64,000 nt of DNA from an uncultured Blautia sp. (GTDB lineage Bacteria; Bacillota; Clostridia; Lachnospirales; Lachnospiraceae): positions 1 to 64,000 of the forward strand of contig UQLX01000008.1 in the NCBI GenBank assembly GCA_900541985.1, given 5' to 3'. Under the pieces are notes generated by a model. That model was not told the origin of the DNA. It searched no databases and saw only the letters and a program-made list of their open reading frames with translations. This document shows, in pieces, positions 40,929 through 49,427 of the stretch. The first letter of the stretch is position 1. Every line of letters begins with the position of its first letter. Both the position numbers and the translations under genes were made by a program.

Positions 40929-41948
40929 TCAAGCTCCAAGAAGTTTGCCAAAGTGTTTGATTGTACGAACCATCTGGCTTGTGTAGGAGTTCTCGTTGTC
41001 ATACCAGGATACAACCTGAACCTGTGTTGTTCCGTTGTCAAGCGGAAGAACCATAGTCTGAGTAGCATCGAACAGAGAACCATAGGTCATTCCTACGATA
41101 TCGCTGGATACGATCTCATCCTCATTGTAACCAAAGGACTCGTTGGAAGCTGCTTTCATAGCTTCGTTGATCTGCTCTTTTGTTACAGTTCCTTCAACAA
41201 CTGCTGTAAGGATTGTAGTAGAACCTGTTGGGGTCGGAACACGCTGAGCAGCACCGATAAGTTTGCCGTTCAGTTCCGGAATAACAAGACCGATTGCTTT
41301 TGCAGCACCTGTGCTGTTCGGAACGATATTAACTGCTGCTGCACGGGATCTTCTCAGATCGCCTTTTCTCTGCGGTCCGTCAAGTGTCATCTGATCGCCT
41401 GTGTAAGCGTGGATTGTGCACATGATACCTGTCTTGATAGCTGCAAGATCGTTGAGAGCTTTTGCCATCGGAGCAAGGCAGTTTGTTGTACAGGATGCAG
41501 CGGAGATGATCTTGTCTTCGCTTGTAAGACCTTCGTGGTTTACATTGTAAACGATTGTTTTAAGGTCGTTTCCTGCCGGAGCGGAAATGATAACGTGTTT
41601 AGCACCAGCATCGATATGAGCCTGAGCTTTATCCTTGGATGTGTAGAAACCTGTACACTCAAGAACTACGTCTACGCCGATTTCTCCCCATGGAAGCTCT
41701 GCAGCGTTTGCTTTTGCATAAATTTTGATTTCTTTTCCGTCAACTGTAATGGAATCCTCACCAGCTACTACTTTGTCACAGAGAGCATATCTGCCCTGAG
41801 TTGAGTCATATTTTAATAAGTGAGCCAGCATTTTCGGGGATGTAAGGTCGTTGATAGCAACGATTTCAAATCCTTCTGCTCCAAACATCTGACGGAAAGC
41901 CAGACGACCGATACGGCCAAATCCATTAATTGCAACTTTTACTGCCAT
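40929..41948 (-). CDS. gap: Glyceraldehyde-3-phosphate dehydrogenase
   Basis: 339 residues: NAD-binding INGFGRIGRLAFRQMFG, active-site Cys in SAASCTTNCLAPMAK (about 153), YTGDQMTLDGPQRKGDLRRSRAAA, and the C-terminal SWYDNENSYTSQMVRT. Catalyses the NAD-dependent oxidation step of glycolysis. It has a consensus-type promoter (42023-42051), an AGGAGG ribosome site and its own terminator. Confidence 0.97.
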   Translation of the reverse strand: MAVKVAINGFGRIGRLAFRQMFGAEGFEIVAINDLTSPKMLAHLLKYDSTQGRYALCDKVVAGEDSITVDGKEIKIYAKANAAELPWGEIGVDVVLECTGFYTSKDKAQAHIDAGAKHVIISAPAGNDLKTIVYNVNHEGLTSEDKIISAASCTTNCLAPMAKALNDLAAIKTGIMCTIHAYTGDQMTLDGPQRKGDLRRSRAAAVNIVPNSTGAAKAIGLVIPELNGKLIGAAQRVPTPTGSTTILTAVVEGTVTKEQINEAMKAASNESFGYNEDEIVSSDIVGMTYGSLFDATQTMVLPLDNGTTQVQVVSWYDNENSYTSQMVRTIKHFGKLLGA

Positions 41949-42022
41949 GATAAATTCCTCCTATGAATTAAATGGTTGATTATGGCGCCTCTCAATTGTT
42001 AAGGAAACGTCAACCTGAACAT

Positions 42023-42051
42023 ATTGTATCGAATCTCATACAAAAATTCAA
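42023..42051 (-). promoter_or_regulatory. gap promoter
   Basis: Minus strand TTGAAT (42046-42051), 17-base spacer, TACAAT (42023-42028), about 75 bases before the gap ATG. Confidence 0.65.
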
Positions 42052-42133
42052 GACTATTTTGGAAAAAACATTACAAAAATGGTAAATCTCTGTGCTATAA
42101 TCGGATCATAATGGATGTAATGGAGGATTTATT

Positions 42134-42952
42134 ATGAAAAACCAGATTTTATGGGACTGTCACATGCATTCCTCTTTTTCAGCAGATTCCCGGACAGATA
42201 TGGAGGACATGATCCGGGAAGGGATTTTACGGGGACTTGACGGAATCTGTTTTACCGAACATTTAGATCCGGATTACCCTCCTACGCCGGACGGTCAGAT
42301 CTTTCACCTGGATCTGCCGGCTTATAAGGACCATCTGACCGGTTTAAAAGAAAAATACAGAGACCGGATGACTGTAAACTTCGGGATTGAATACGGGCTT
42401 CAGCCTCATCTGAAACAAAGATTTGACCAGGAAACACAACTGTATCCTTTCGATTTTGTCATTGGTTCTTCTCATGTAGTCCACGGTTATGACCCTTATT
42501 ACAGCGAATTTTTTCAGAACCGTCAGGAGTCTGACTGCTACCGGGAATATTTTGAATCGATTCTGGAAAATCTCCGTGTCTTTTCCGATATAGATGTCTA
42601 CGGACACATTGATTATATTGTACGGTACGGCCCCAATCAGAACCGCTGTTACAGCTATGAACGTTATCAGGATGTCCTGGACGAAATCCTGCGCACTCTG
42701 ATCCATAAAAATATCGGTATCGAAATCAATACCGGAGGCTATCATTACGGACTGGGCGAGCCCAATCCCTGCTGTTCTGTGATCCGCCGCTACCGGGAAC
42801 TGGGCGGTGAGATCATTACCGTGGGCGCAGATGCCCATTCCCCGGATAAAATCGCCTTCGCATTTGACAAGGCTGCAGCCGTACTGAAAGACTGTGGTTT
42901 CCGGTATTACACCATATTTAAAGGAAGGAAACCGAAGTTTATCCGATTGTAG
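42134..42952 (+). CDS. PHP-family histidinol-phosphatase-like phosphatase
   Basis: 272 residues with the PHP metal-binding signature: WDCHMHSSFSADSR (two His and Asp), GICFTEHLD, EYGLQPH, IGSSHVVHG, DVYGHIDYIVRYG and the final GADAHSPDKIA. It is related to HisK/HisJ histidinol phosphatases. No other histidine gene is nearby, so the substrate could be another phosphomonoester. TATAAT lies at 42096-42101, GGAGG just before the ATG. Divergent from gap. Confidence 0.85.
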   Translation: MKNQILWDCHMHSSFSADSRTDMEDMIREGILRGLDGICFTEHLDPDYPPTPDGQIFHLDLPAYKDHLTGLKEKYRDRMTVNFGIEYGLQPHLKQRFDQETQLYPFDFVIGSSHVVHGYDPYYSEFFQNRQESDCYREYFESILENLRVFSDIDVYGHIDYIVRYGPNQNRCYSYERYQDVLDEILRTLIHKNIGIEINTGGYHYGLGEPNPCCSVIRRYRELGGEIITVGADAHSPDKIAFAFDKAAAVLKDCGFRYYTIFKGRKPKFIRL

Positions 42953-42956
42953 AAAC

Positions 42957-42985
42957 TTGACATTTTACCTCCATCCTTTTAAGAT
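42957..42985 (+). promoter_or_regulatory. Promoter of the GH13 gene
   Basis: TTGACA (42957-42962), 17-base spacer, TAAGAT (42980-42985), beginning just 4 bases past the PHP gene's stop codon. Confidence 0.7.
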
Positions 42986-43070
42986 GAACTATAAACGGAA
43001 TCAAAATGTTTCCGCACATTTTCATAGATTTAAGCATATGCTTTAAATTCACAGCAAAGGAGAAATTATT

Positions 43071-45038
43071 ATGGCAAAAAAAAGACTCCAGAAAAAAAAG
43101 GCTGCCGCAGCCAGACTAGAAACAAAAAAAGTAGAACCGATTAAAGTCGAAACAAAAAAAGTGGACTCTCCCAAGTTATCCGCCCGCCCGGAGGAAGAAG
43201 CTGTTTATCAGGCACGTCTCAACCGTCATCTGGATGAACTGAAATGGCTTTACTGCGAACTTTATCAGGATAATCCTTATGTTACCATGCATCTGGATGA
43301 TCTTCTGGATGAACTGAAAAATTTCTACGATGCACGAAACACAGAGCTGAAAGCTTCTGATCTTGCCCGCGAAAAGGATCCTGCATGGTACAAGCGCAAC
43401 GATCTTAACGGAATGATGATGTATGTAAACTCTTTTGCCAAAACTCTGAAAGGGCTGGAGAACAAACTGGATTATGTGCAGGAATGTAATGTAAATTATC
43501 TGCATCTGATGCCGCTTCTTTCCTCCCCGAAGGGACGCAGTGACGGCGGCTATGCCGTGGCAGATTTCCGCAGTATTCAGGAAGAACTGGGAACCATGGA
43601 GGATTTCGCTCATGTTACCTCCGAATGTCATAAACGCGGCATCAGTGTATGTCTTGATTTTGTCATGAACCATACTTCTGAGGATCACCAGTGGGCAAAG
43701 CGTGCCCGTGCAGGCGAAAAAGAATATCAGGACCGTTACTTCTTCTTTGATTCCTATGATGTCCCGGAAATGTATGAAAAAACCTGTCCTCAGGTCTTTC
43801 CCACAACAGCGCCCGGAAACTTCACATGGCTGGAGGATGTACAGAAGCATGTCATGACCACCTTTTATCCATATCAGTGGGATCTTAACTACCGCAACCC
43901 TGTCGTACTGAATGAAATGATCTTCAACATGCTTTATCTGGCTAATCAGGGTGTTGACATCGTCCGTCTGGATGCCGTTCCCTATATCTGGAAACAGCTT
44001 GGCACCAACTGCCGCAACCTTCCCCAGGTACATACCATTGTCCGCATCATGCGTATGATCTGTGAGATTGTATGCCCTGGTGTTCTTCTTCTGGGTGAAG
44101 TCGTTATGGCTCCGGAAAAAGTAGTTCCTTACTTCGGTACCGTAGAAAAACCAGAGTGCCATCTTCTTTACAATGTGACCACTATGGCAAACACCTGGCA
44201 TACCGTTGCTACAAGAGATGTTTCCCTGCTCCGCCGTCAGCTGGATACCGTAGCCGGACTTTCAAGAGATTATATGTTCCAGAATTATCTCCGCTGTCAT
44301 GATGACATCAGATGGGGACTGGATTATGACTTCCTGGAAAACTTTGGTATTCAGGAAATCCCTCATAAAAAATATCTGAATGATTTCCTTACCGGAAGCT
44401 ATCAGGATTCCTTTGCACGAGGAGAACTTTATAACGACGATCCCCGTCTCGGAGATGCCAGACTGTGCGGAACCACTGCCTCTCTGTGTGGTATTGAACG
44501 TTTTGGATTTGAAGGAAATGAAGAGGGTGTTGCAAGAGGCATCCGCTACGATATCACCCTTCATGCATTTATGCTTTCTCAGTCAGGCATCCCGGTTATC
44601 TACAGCGGTGATGAGATCGGACAGCTGAATGACTATTCCTACAAAAACGATCCTGAAAAAGCTGCCGATTCCCGTTATCTCCACAGAGGAGACTTTAACT
44701 GGGATCTGGCAGAAAACCGTCACCGTCCGGAAACCGTACAGGGAAAACTCTTCCCGGTTCTTGACAAACTGGAAAAAGCACGAAAAGAACACAGTGTATT
44801 TAACAGCAATGTGGCATTCCGCACCATCGACACCTGGGATTCTTCTATCCTTGCTCTTGTCCGCGAAAATGAGGAGGAAAGATTCATTGGTATCTACAAT
44901 TTCAGTGAATATGATAAGGTTGCATGGATCAATGAAGAAGACGGCATGTATACTGACCTGCTCTCCGGAAGAGATATGGAGGCAAGAGGTGTTCAGATCC
45001 CTGCCTTCGGATGCTACTGGTTATTAAGAAAAAAATAA
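43071..45038 (+). CDS. Amylosucrase-like GH13 glycoside hydrolase/transferase
   Basis: 655 residues. The first 40 are lysine/alanine rich (KKKAAAARLETKKVEP, with ETKKV repeated) and look disordered. A helical N-domain follows, then the GH13 barrel: LHLMPLLSSPKGRSDGGYAVADF, CLDFVMNHTSEDHQWA, nucleophile in VDIVRLDAVPYIWK, acid Glu in LLLGEVVMAPEK, and LRCHDDIRWGLD (Asp). DGGYAV and CHDDIRWG are typical of the amylosucrase subfamily (GH13_4). No signal peptide, so it acts inside the cell on sucrose or short glucans. Own promoter and AAAGGAG site. It converges on the cysteine desulfurase-like gene with only 6 bases between. Confidence 0.88.
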   Translation: MAKKRLQKKKAAAARLETKKVEPIKVETKKVDSPKLSARPEEEAVYQARLNRHLDELKWLYCELYQDNPYVTMHLDDLLDELKNFYDARNTELKASDLAREKDPAWYKRNDLNGMMMYVNSFAKTLKGLENKLDYVQECNVNYLHLMPLLSSPKGRSDGGYAVADFRSIQEELGTMEDFAHVTSECHKRGISVCLDFVMNHTSEDHQWAKRARAGEKEYQDRYFFFDSYDVPEMYEKTCPQVFPTTAPGNFTWLEDVQKHVMTTFYPYQWDLNYRNPVVLNEMIFNMLYLANQGVDIVRLDAVPYIWKQLGTNCRNLPQVHTIVRIMRMICEIVCPGVLLLGEVVMAPEKVVPYFGTVEKPECHLLYNVTTMANTWHTVATRDVSLLRRQLDTVAGLSRDYMFQNYLRCHDDIRWGLDYDFLENFGIQEIPHKKYLNDFLTGSYQDSFARGELYNDDPRLGDARLCGTTASLCGIERFGFEGNEEGVARGIRYDITLHAFMLSQSGIPVIYSGDEIGQLNDYSYKNDPEKAADSRYLHRGDFNWDLAENRHRPETVQGKLFPVLDKLEKARKEHSVFNSNVAFRTIDTWDSSILALVRENEEERFIGIYNFSEYDKVAWINEEDGMYTDLLSGRDMEARGVQIPAFGCYWLLRKK

Positions 45039-45044
45039 TCATGC

Positions 45045-46178
45045 TTACTCAGCCAGTTCCCTGACCGCTTCGATTCCTTTTTGTATTTCTTCTTCTGTAT
45101 TAAAATGACTGAAGCTGAAGCGTACCGCCCCCTGTTCAGCAGTTCCCAGTGACTGGTGCATCAGGGGAGCGCAGTGCGCTCCTGCTCTTGTGGCAATACC
45201 ATAATCCGCATATAACGCATCTCCTACCTCACCGGAATCATAATCTCCGATATTCAGAGTTACGATCGCGCAACGATTCCTGGTGCGAAAATCTCCATAA
45301 ATCTTCACTCCCGGAATATCCCGGATTCCCAGATAAAACTGCTCCATCAGATCCTGCTCTTTTTTTCGGATAGCAGAAAGTCCCTGCTGATTCAGATAAT
45401 CGACTGCTGCACCCAGTCCGGCCAGTCCATGTCCGTTCAAAGTGCCGGCCTCCAGAGCAACAGGCATCTGTGCAGGATGCTTTTTCTCAAAGGTTTGCAC
45501 TCCACTTCCGCCGGATTTCAAAGGCCGGACAGAAATCCCCTCCCGCACATAGATCCCGCCTGTTCCCTGAGGTCCCAGAAGTCCTTTATGCCCGGTAAAG
45601 CACAGGATATCAATGTTCATCTTCTGCACATCAATGTCAAAGACTCCTGCTGTCTGAGAGGCATCCACAACAAACAGAATTCCTCTGTCTCTGGCAGCCT
45701 TTCCTGTCTTTTTGATATCAAGGACATTCCCTGTAAGGTTTGATCCATGCGTACAGATAAAGGCTTTGGTATTTGGTCGGACTGCCGCCGCAAACTGCTC
45801 CGGATATACCATTCCATACTCATCGCAGGGCAGGATTGTCACTTCCACTCCCTTTTCTTCCATTTCATACAGCGGACGAAGGACAGAATTATGTTCCAGA
45901 ACTGTAGTGACCACATGATCTCCCGGATTCAGGATTCCTTTGATCGCCGTATTCAGGCTTTCTGTAGAATTTGCAGTAAACGCAATTCTGGATGGATCTT
46001 CTCCGTGAAAAAAATCAGCGATCCGTTCCCGGACCCCGTAAATATTCCGGGACGCATCAAGGGACGCCTCATGAGCGCCCCTTCCTGCATTTCCCAGAGA
46101 GTTCGTAGCCTGTGCCACTGCATGGATCACCGGTTCCGGCTTATGCATCGTGGTGGCTGCATTATCAAAATAAATCAT
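45045..46178 (-). CDS. Class V aminotransferase / cysteine desulfurase family protein
   Basis: 377 residues: YFDNAATTMHKPEPV, FTANSTESLNTAIKG, EHNSVLRPL, VVDASQTAGVFDID, the PLP lysine in CFTGHKGLLGPQGTGG, and RAGAHCAPLMHQSLGT with the reactive Cys. This is the SufS/CsdA-like EF2568 branch often found in selenium-utilisation loci, where it may free selenium or sulfur from (seleno)cysteine. The start at 46176-46178 follows AGGAG; the longer frame runs into the activase remnant. It is the last gene of the locus and reads intact. Confidence 0.88.
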   Translation of the reverse strand: MIYFDNAATTMHKPEPVIHAVAQATNSLGNAGRGAHEASLDASRNIYGVRERIADFFHGEDPSRIAFTANSTESLNTAIKGILNPGDHVVTTVLEHNSVLRPLYEMEEKGVEVTILPCDEYGMVYPEQFAAAVRPNTKAFICTHGSNLTGNVLDIKKTGKAARDRGILFVVDASQTAGVFDIDVQKMNIDILCFTGHKGLLGPQGTGGIYVREGISVRPLKSGGSGVQTFEKKHPAQMPVALEAGTLNGHGLAGLGAAVDYLNQQGLSAIRKKEQDLMEQFYLGIRDIPGVKIYGDFRTRNRCAIVTLNIGDYDSGEVGDALYADYGIATRAGAHCAPLMHQSLGTAEQGAVRFSFSHFNTEEEIQKGIEAVRELAE

Positions 46179-46195
46179 AACGCTTCTCCTCTGTT

Positions 46196-46952
46196 CTATA
46201 TATTTCTGCTGCAAAGTGCAGCGCCTATGGCTCCTGCATATCGACATTCCGGTTTTGTCAGCACCGGTTTTCCCAGTTTCTCTTCCAGAACTTCCCGCAG
46301 ATAACTACATTCACATAAGCCTCCGGTCAGAAATACCTCTTCGGAGCTCATATTCATCTTACTGCACTGGGATGCCACTTTATCTGCTATAGAATTTACC
46401 ACTGCAAAAGCAATATTTTCTCACCCTGACCGATCAGGCTGATCACCTCTGATTCTGCAAAAACCGTACACATGGAACTGATCTTTACATCTTTTCCCTT
46501 TCGCGCCAGTTCACAGAGTGCATCCGGCTTCAGGGCCATGGTATTTGCCATGACCTCCAGAAAACGTCCGGTTCCGGCAGAACATTTGTCATTCATGGCG
46601 AAATCCCTGACCATACCGTTTTCCAGAATGATGATCTTTGTATCCTGACCGCCAGTGTCAATAACTGCCATGTTCTTCTTTTCGTAAAGCCACACTGCGC
46701 CCCTGGCATGACAGGTGATCTCCGTTACCGTTTTATCTGCATATGGCACGGACACCCTTCCATAGCCGGTAGCAACCACCTTTCCGTTTTCAGGTGAGAT
46801 ACCTTTTTCCAAAAGCATATTTTAATGATATCTGCAGTATCCACGCTGCTCCATCCGGTGGACTGCACAGACTGATGCCGGAGCTTTTCATCCTCGTCCA
46901 TAACCACAACCTTAGCGCAGGTAGATCCAATGTCTATTCCAATATAATCCAT
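46196..46952 (-). pseudogene. 2-hydroxyacyl-CoA dehydratase activase-type ATPase, two frameshifts
   Basis: Three frames together give a BadF/BadG/HgdC-type ATPase: YIGIDIGSTCAKVVVMDED (ATP site), then GRVSVPYADKTVTEITCHARGA, IDTGGQDTKII, NDKCSAGTGRFLEVMA (Fe-S Cys), CTVFAESEVISLIGQG, and finally FLTGGLCECSYLREVLEEKLG. The first break is at an A run (plus T's 46820-46823; one A missing between DTADIIK and MLLEKGIS). The second is near 46405-46415 after GQGEK, where a small deletion joins GEK to NIAFAVVNSI. Adding 1 and 7 bases makes 765 bases, i.e. 254 residues, the family length. It should power the neighbouring reductase. Confidence 0.85.
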
Positions 46953-46972
46953 GATCGCCCATTTATTTATTT

Positions 46973-47212
46973 TTATAATTCCATAAAAACTATCTGTTCC
47001 ACTTTGAGGTTCAGGTTTTCTATCTCCCGCTTATATGCTTCGTAATCCTCTGCTGTCATTTTCCAGGCAAGCCCGCAGCCTGCGGTGATCTCTCTTGGAA
47101 CCGGGATCAGCCGTCCCGGAATTTTGTGCTCCCCGCACTTTTTCTCCATGGACATGGCTGCTGTCGTCGTGGAAAAAGTCAGTACCGCACAGGGAATTTT
47201 TTTCCTTATCAT
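46973..47212 (-). CDS. DUF3343 family protein
   Basis: 79 residues matching the small DUF3343 family: AVLTFSTTTAAMSMEKKCGEHKIPGRLIPVPREITAGCGLAWK. The conserved P-R-x-I-x-AGCGLA motif with its cysteine is present. In selenium loci it lies beside YedF; a role in handling selenium or sulfur between thiols is suspected but unproven. The ATG overlaps the yedF stop codon (ATGA). Confidence 0.85.
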   Translation of the reverse strand: MIRKKIPCAVLTFSTTTAAMSMEKKCGEHKIPGRLIPVPREITAGCGLAWKMTAEDYEAYKREIENLNLKVEQIVFMEL

Positions 47213-47826
47213 GGCTTGATGATCAGAGATGCCTGACCCATTTTTTCAGCGATCACATACATATTTGTCACCGTTCCCACCTGAAGTTTTTCTGAAAGGC
47301 CATAAAAGTTCAGACAGGTTCCGCAGGCAAGGATTTCCACACCCTGAGCCTCCAGACTCTTCAGATCCTCCAGGGTCGGAGCATCTTCACAGGCCAGTTT
47401 CACACCGCCATTATAAAACAGAATGGTGGAAGGAAGCTGATCCTGCTGCGAAAGTGCATAGATGTAACTTTTCATCAGCGCTGTTCCAAGCCCCGGATCG
47501 CCTTCTCCCATACATTCTGACGAAATCACCACTACCGTATTCCGGCGTCTTCCATCCGGAATACAGGAAATCTCCTGTTCCTGAGCATTTGCCCCTTCTC
47601 CTGCGGTTACCTGGATCTCCACACGGAATTTCTTTTCCTCCAGCTTTTCTGAAAGCACCGTATATCCGCTGCTCTTTCCCAGTTTTGTCAGATTCTGTAC
47701 GGCAATCTCATTGTCTACAAATGTTTCTACTGTACCGCCCTGTGCCTTCAGTTCTTCTATGACTTTCTTTGTTTTTACTACAGGAATCGGACATACATCC
47801 CCTATTGCATCCACTGTTTTTTTCAT
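47209..47826 (-). CDS. yedF: YedF, selenium-metabolism sulfurtransferase-like protein
   Basis: 205 residues. N-terminal TusA-like domain with the conserved DAIGDVCPIPVVKTKKVI (residues about 5-22, Cys-Pro), and a C-terminal DsrE-like domain (SECMGEGDPGLGTALMKSYIYAL, NGGVKLACEDAPTLEDLKSLEAQGVEILACGTCLNFYG). Found mostly in organisms that use selenium. The start at 47824-47826 follows AGAAAGGTGGAAATAAAC. Intact, and lies directly behind the shortened reductase. Confidence 0.9.
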   Translation of the reverse strand: MKKTVDAIGDVCPIPVVKTKKVIEELKAQGGTVETFVDNEIAVQNLTKLGKSSGYTVLSEKLEEKKFRVEIQVTAGEGANAQEQEISCIPDGRRRNTVVVISSECMGEGDPGLGTALMKSYIYALSQQDQLPSTILFYNGGVKLACEDAPTLEDLKSLEAQGVEILACGTCLNFYGLSEKLQVGTVTNMYVIAEKMGQASLIIKP

Positions 47827-47856
47827 GTTTATTTCCACCTTTCTCTTTCTCAATTT

Positions 47857-48378
47857 TTATTTAAACTGGCTGATGGTCTCCAGAAAAGCCTCCAGTTTTT
47901 TCCAGAATCGGACCACTTCTTTTTCCCCTGCGTCAAGAGCCGCTTCATCTCTCCTTGCCGGAAGCTGCATCACATATGTTTCCTTGATATCGTTCATCAG
48001 CTCGAACATTTTTTTCTTTCCGTCACAGGTAGTTTCTCCTACAATAAAGTCCGAAAAATAAAAATACGGACAGGTATCTGTCAGGGCAAATCCATAGCTT
48101 GCCTTAATCAGAGGGCAGAGATTTTTCGGAAGGTCTGCCTCTGCTGCCGTGATCGGCTCCTCACTTGTAGCGCATAACGGGGCCGTGGTTCCCCCGGCTG
48201 CCTCGATCAGCTCTGTAGGTACAAAAGAGCAAAAAATCCCAACAACTCTTCTCCCTGATTCTTTCAGTTCTTTCATACGCAGAAATCCTGCTTTTCTGGC
48301 CTCTGCATAAGTTTCATAATTTCTGGTAACTGGATCATTTCTTAATTTTCTCTCCTTCTCATATGTTAATATTTTCAA
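47857..48378 (-). pseudogene. Shortened 2-hydroxyacyl-CoA dehydratase-type (double-cubane) reductase
   Basis: 173 residues. The first 155 match the N-terminal half of the HgdB-like, double-cubane-cluster reductases seen in selenium loci: AGFLRMKELKESGRRVVGIFCSFVPTELIEAAGGT, the cluster cysteines in NLCPLIKASYGFAL and DTCPYFYFSDFIVGETTCDGKKKMFELM. Full-length proteins have about 380 residues. After EVVRFWKK the chain jumps to LEAFLETISQFK and stops; that end resembles the normal C-terminal helix, so an in-frame internal deletion of about 200 residues is likely (inference). The second half with further cysteines is missing. Its ATG overlaps the end of the LysR gene. Confidence 0.75.
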
Positions 48379-49277
48379 TCACAGATTTTCTGATACATCT
48401 TTAAAAACCTGATAAATTCTCCTGCACATTCCTTTAGAATATAGTTTTTCTGATATACAATATAAAACTCTCTTCCAGAAAACTCCTCCGGCAGACTGAA
48501 CTGCAAAAGTCTTCTGGATTCCACATAATCCTTCACTGCCTTTTCGGAAACAATCGAAATCCCCAAACCTCCTGCCACCAGGTTTTTGATGGATTCCTGA
48601 TCGTTGATCCTTGCTGCAATATGAAGTTTATCTTCTCTGATTCCCATCTTTTCCAAAAATTTTCCGGCGCTTTTTCCACTTCCGCTGCCCTCCTCACGGA
48701 GAATCACCGGTTCTTGGAACAAATGCTCCACAGGGAGCTCTTGCTGTTCCTTCATTCTGAGAAATTTTTCCTTTACAGGCGTGATCACCACCAGTTTATC
48801 CTGATAAAATTTCTCAAATGCCAGAAGTTCATCTTCTGTTTTCATTCCTACAAGTCCCAGATCATACGTCCCCTTGTGCACCTCATCGATCACTCTCTGA
48901 CTGTCCATCTGATCAATGGAAAAATACACATTTTCGTGCTCTTTCCCAAATGCAGGCAGCACCTCGGGAAGAATATAAGCAGAAGGGATAGTCGAAACTC
49001 CCATACGGATAATCTCTGCTTCCCGTCCGTTCCAGCTGTTTATGAGATCGTCCCGAAGCTTCAGGATATTCTGCGCACATACAAAAAACTCCTGTCCTCT
49101 CTGGGTCACCTCAAAATTTTTAGCCGTACGGATGATCAGCCTGGTATTCAGCTCCTCTTCCAGGTTTTTCAGATGAACACTGATGGTAGGCTGTGAAATT
49201 CCCAGCTTCTCTGCTGCTGTGGTAAGATTTTTGTACTTTACAATGGCTATATATGATTCTAATTGTTTAAATTCCAT
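48375..49277 (-). CDS. LysR regulator of the selenium-metabolism type
   Basis: 300 residues: helix-turn-helix FKQLESYIAIVKYKNLTTAAEKLGISQPTISVHLKNLEEEL, effector domain with MGVSTIPSAYILPEVLPAF, GLVGMKTEDELLAFEKFY, ILREEGSGSGKSAG and NLVAGGLGISIVSEKAV. It matches the LysR group that accompanies yedF, DUF3343 and the double-cubane reductase. It precedes that reductase with an ATGA overlap instead of being divergent, so it is the first gene of its operon. ATG at 49275-49277 was preferred over the TTG three codons upstream. Confidence 0.85.
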   Translation of the reverse strand: MEFKQLESYIAIVKYKNLTTAAEKLGISQPTISVHLKNLEEELNTRLIIRTAKNFEVTQRGQEFFVCAQNILKLRDDLINSWNGREAEIIRMGVSTIPSAYILPEVLPAFGKEHENVYFSIDQMDSQRVIDEVHKGTYDLGLVGMKTEDELLAFEKFYQDKLVVITPVKEKFLRMKEQQELPVEHLFQEPVILREEGSGSGKSAGKFLEKMGIREDKLHIAARINDQESIKNLVAGGLGISIVSEKAVKDYVESRRLLQFSLPEEFSGREFYIVYQKNYILKECAGEFIRFLKMYQKICD

Positions 49278-49380
49278 AGATTCCAACCTTTCTTTTTTTC
49301 ATTTTATCATATATTATTAATATATACAATGATTATATTAAAAATATTAATATTAGTGTGAAATGTACTACTTTCCTAAC

Positions 49381-49426
49381 AAATAAAAAGGATTCCCCAT
49401 ATTTCTACAGGAAATCCTTTTTATTT
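49381..49426 (-). terminator. Terminator of the P-type ATPase gene
   Basis: AAATAAAAAGGATTCC (49381-49396) pairs with GGAAATCCTTTTTATTT (49410-49426) with one bulged base; the stem carries the T run itself. Confidence 0.7.
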
Positions 49427-49427
49427 C

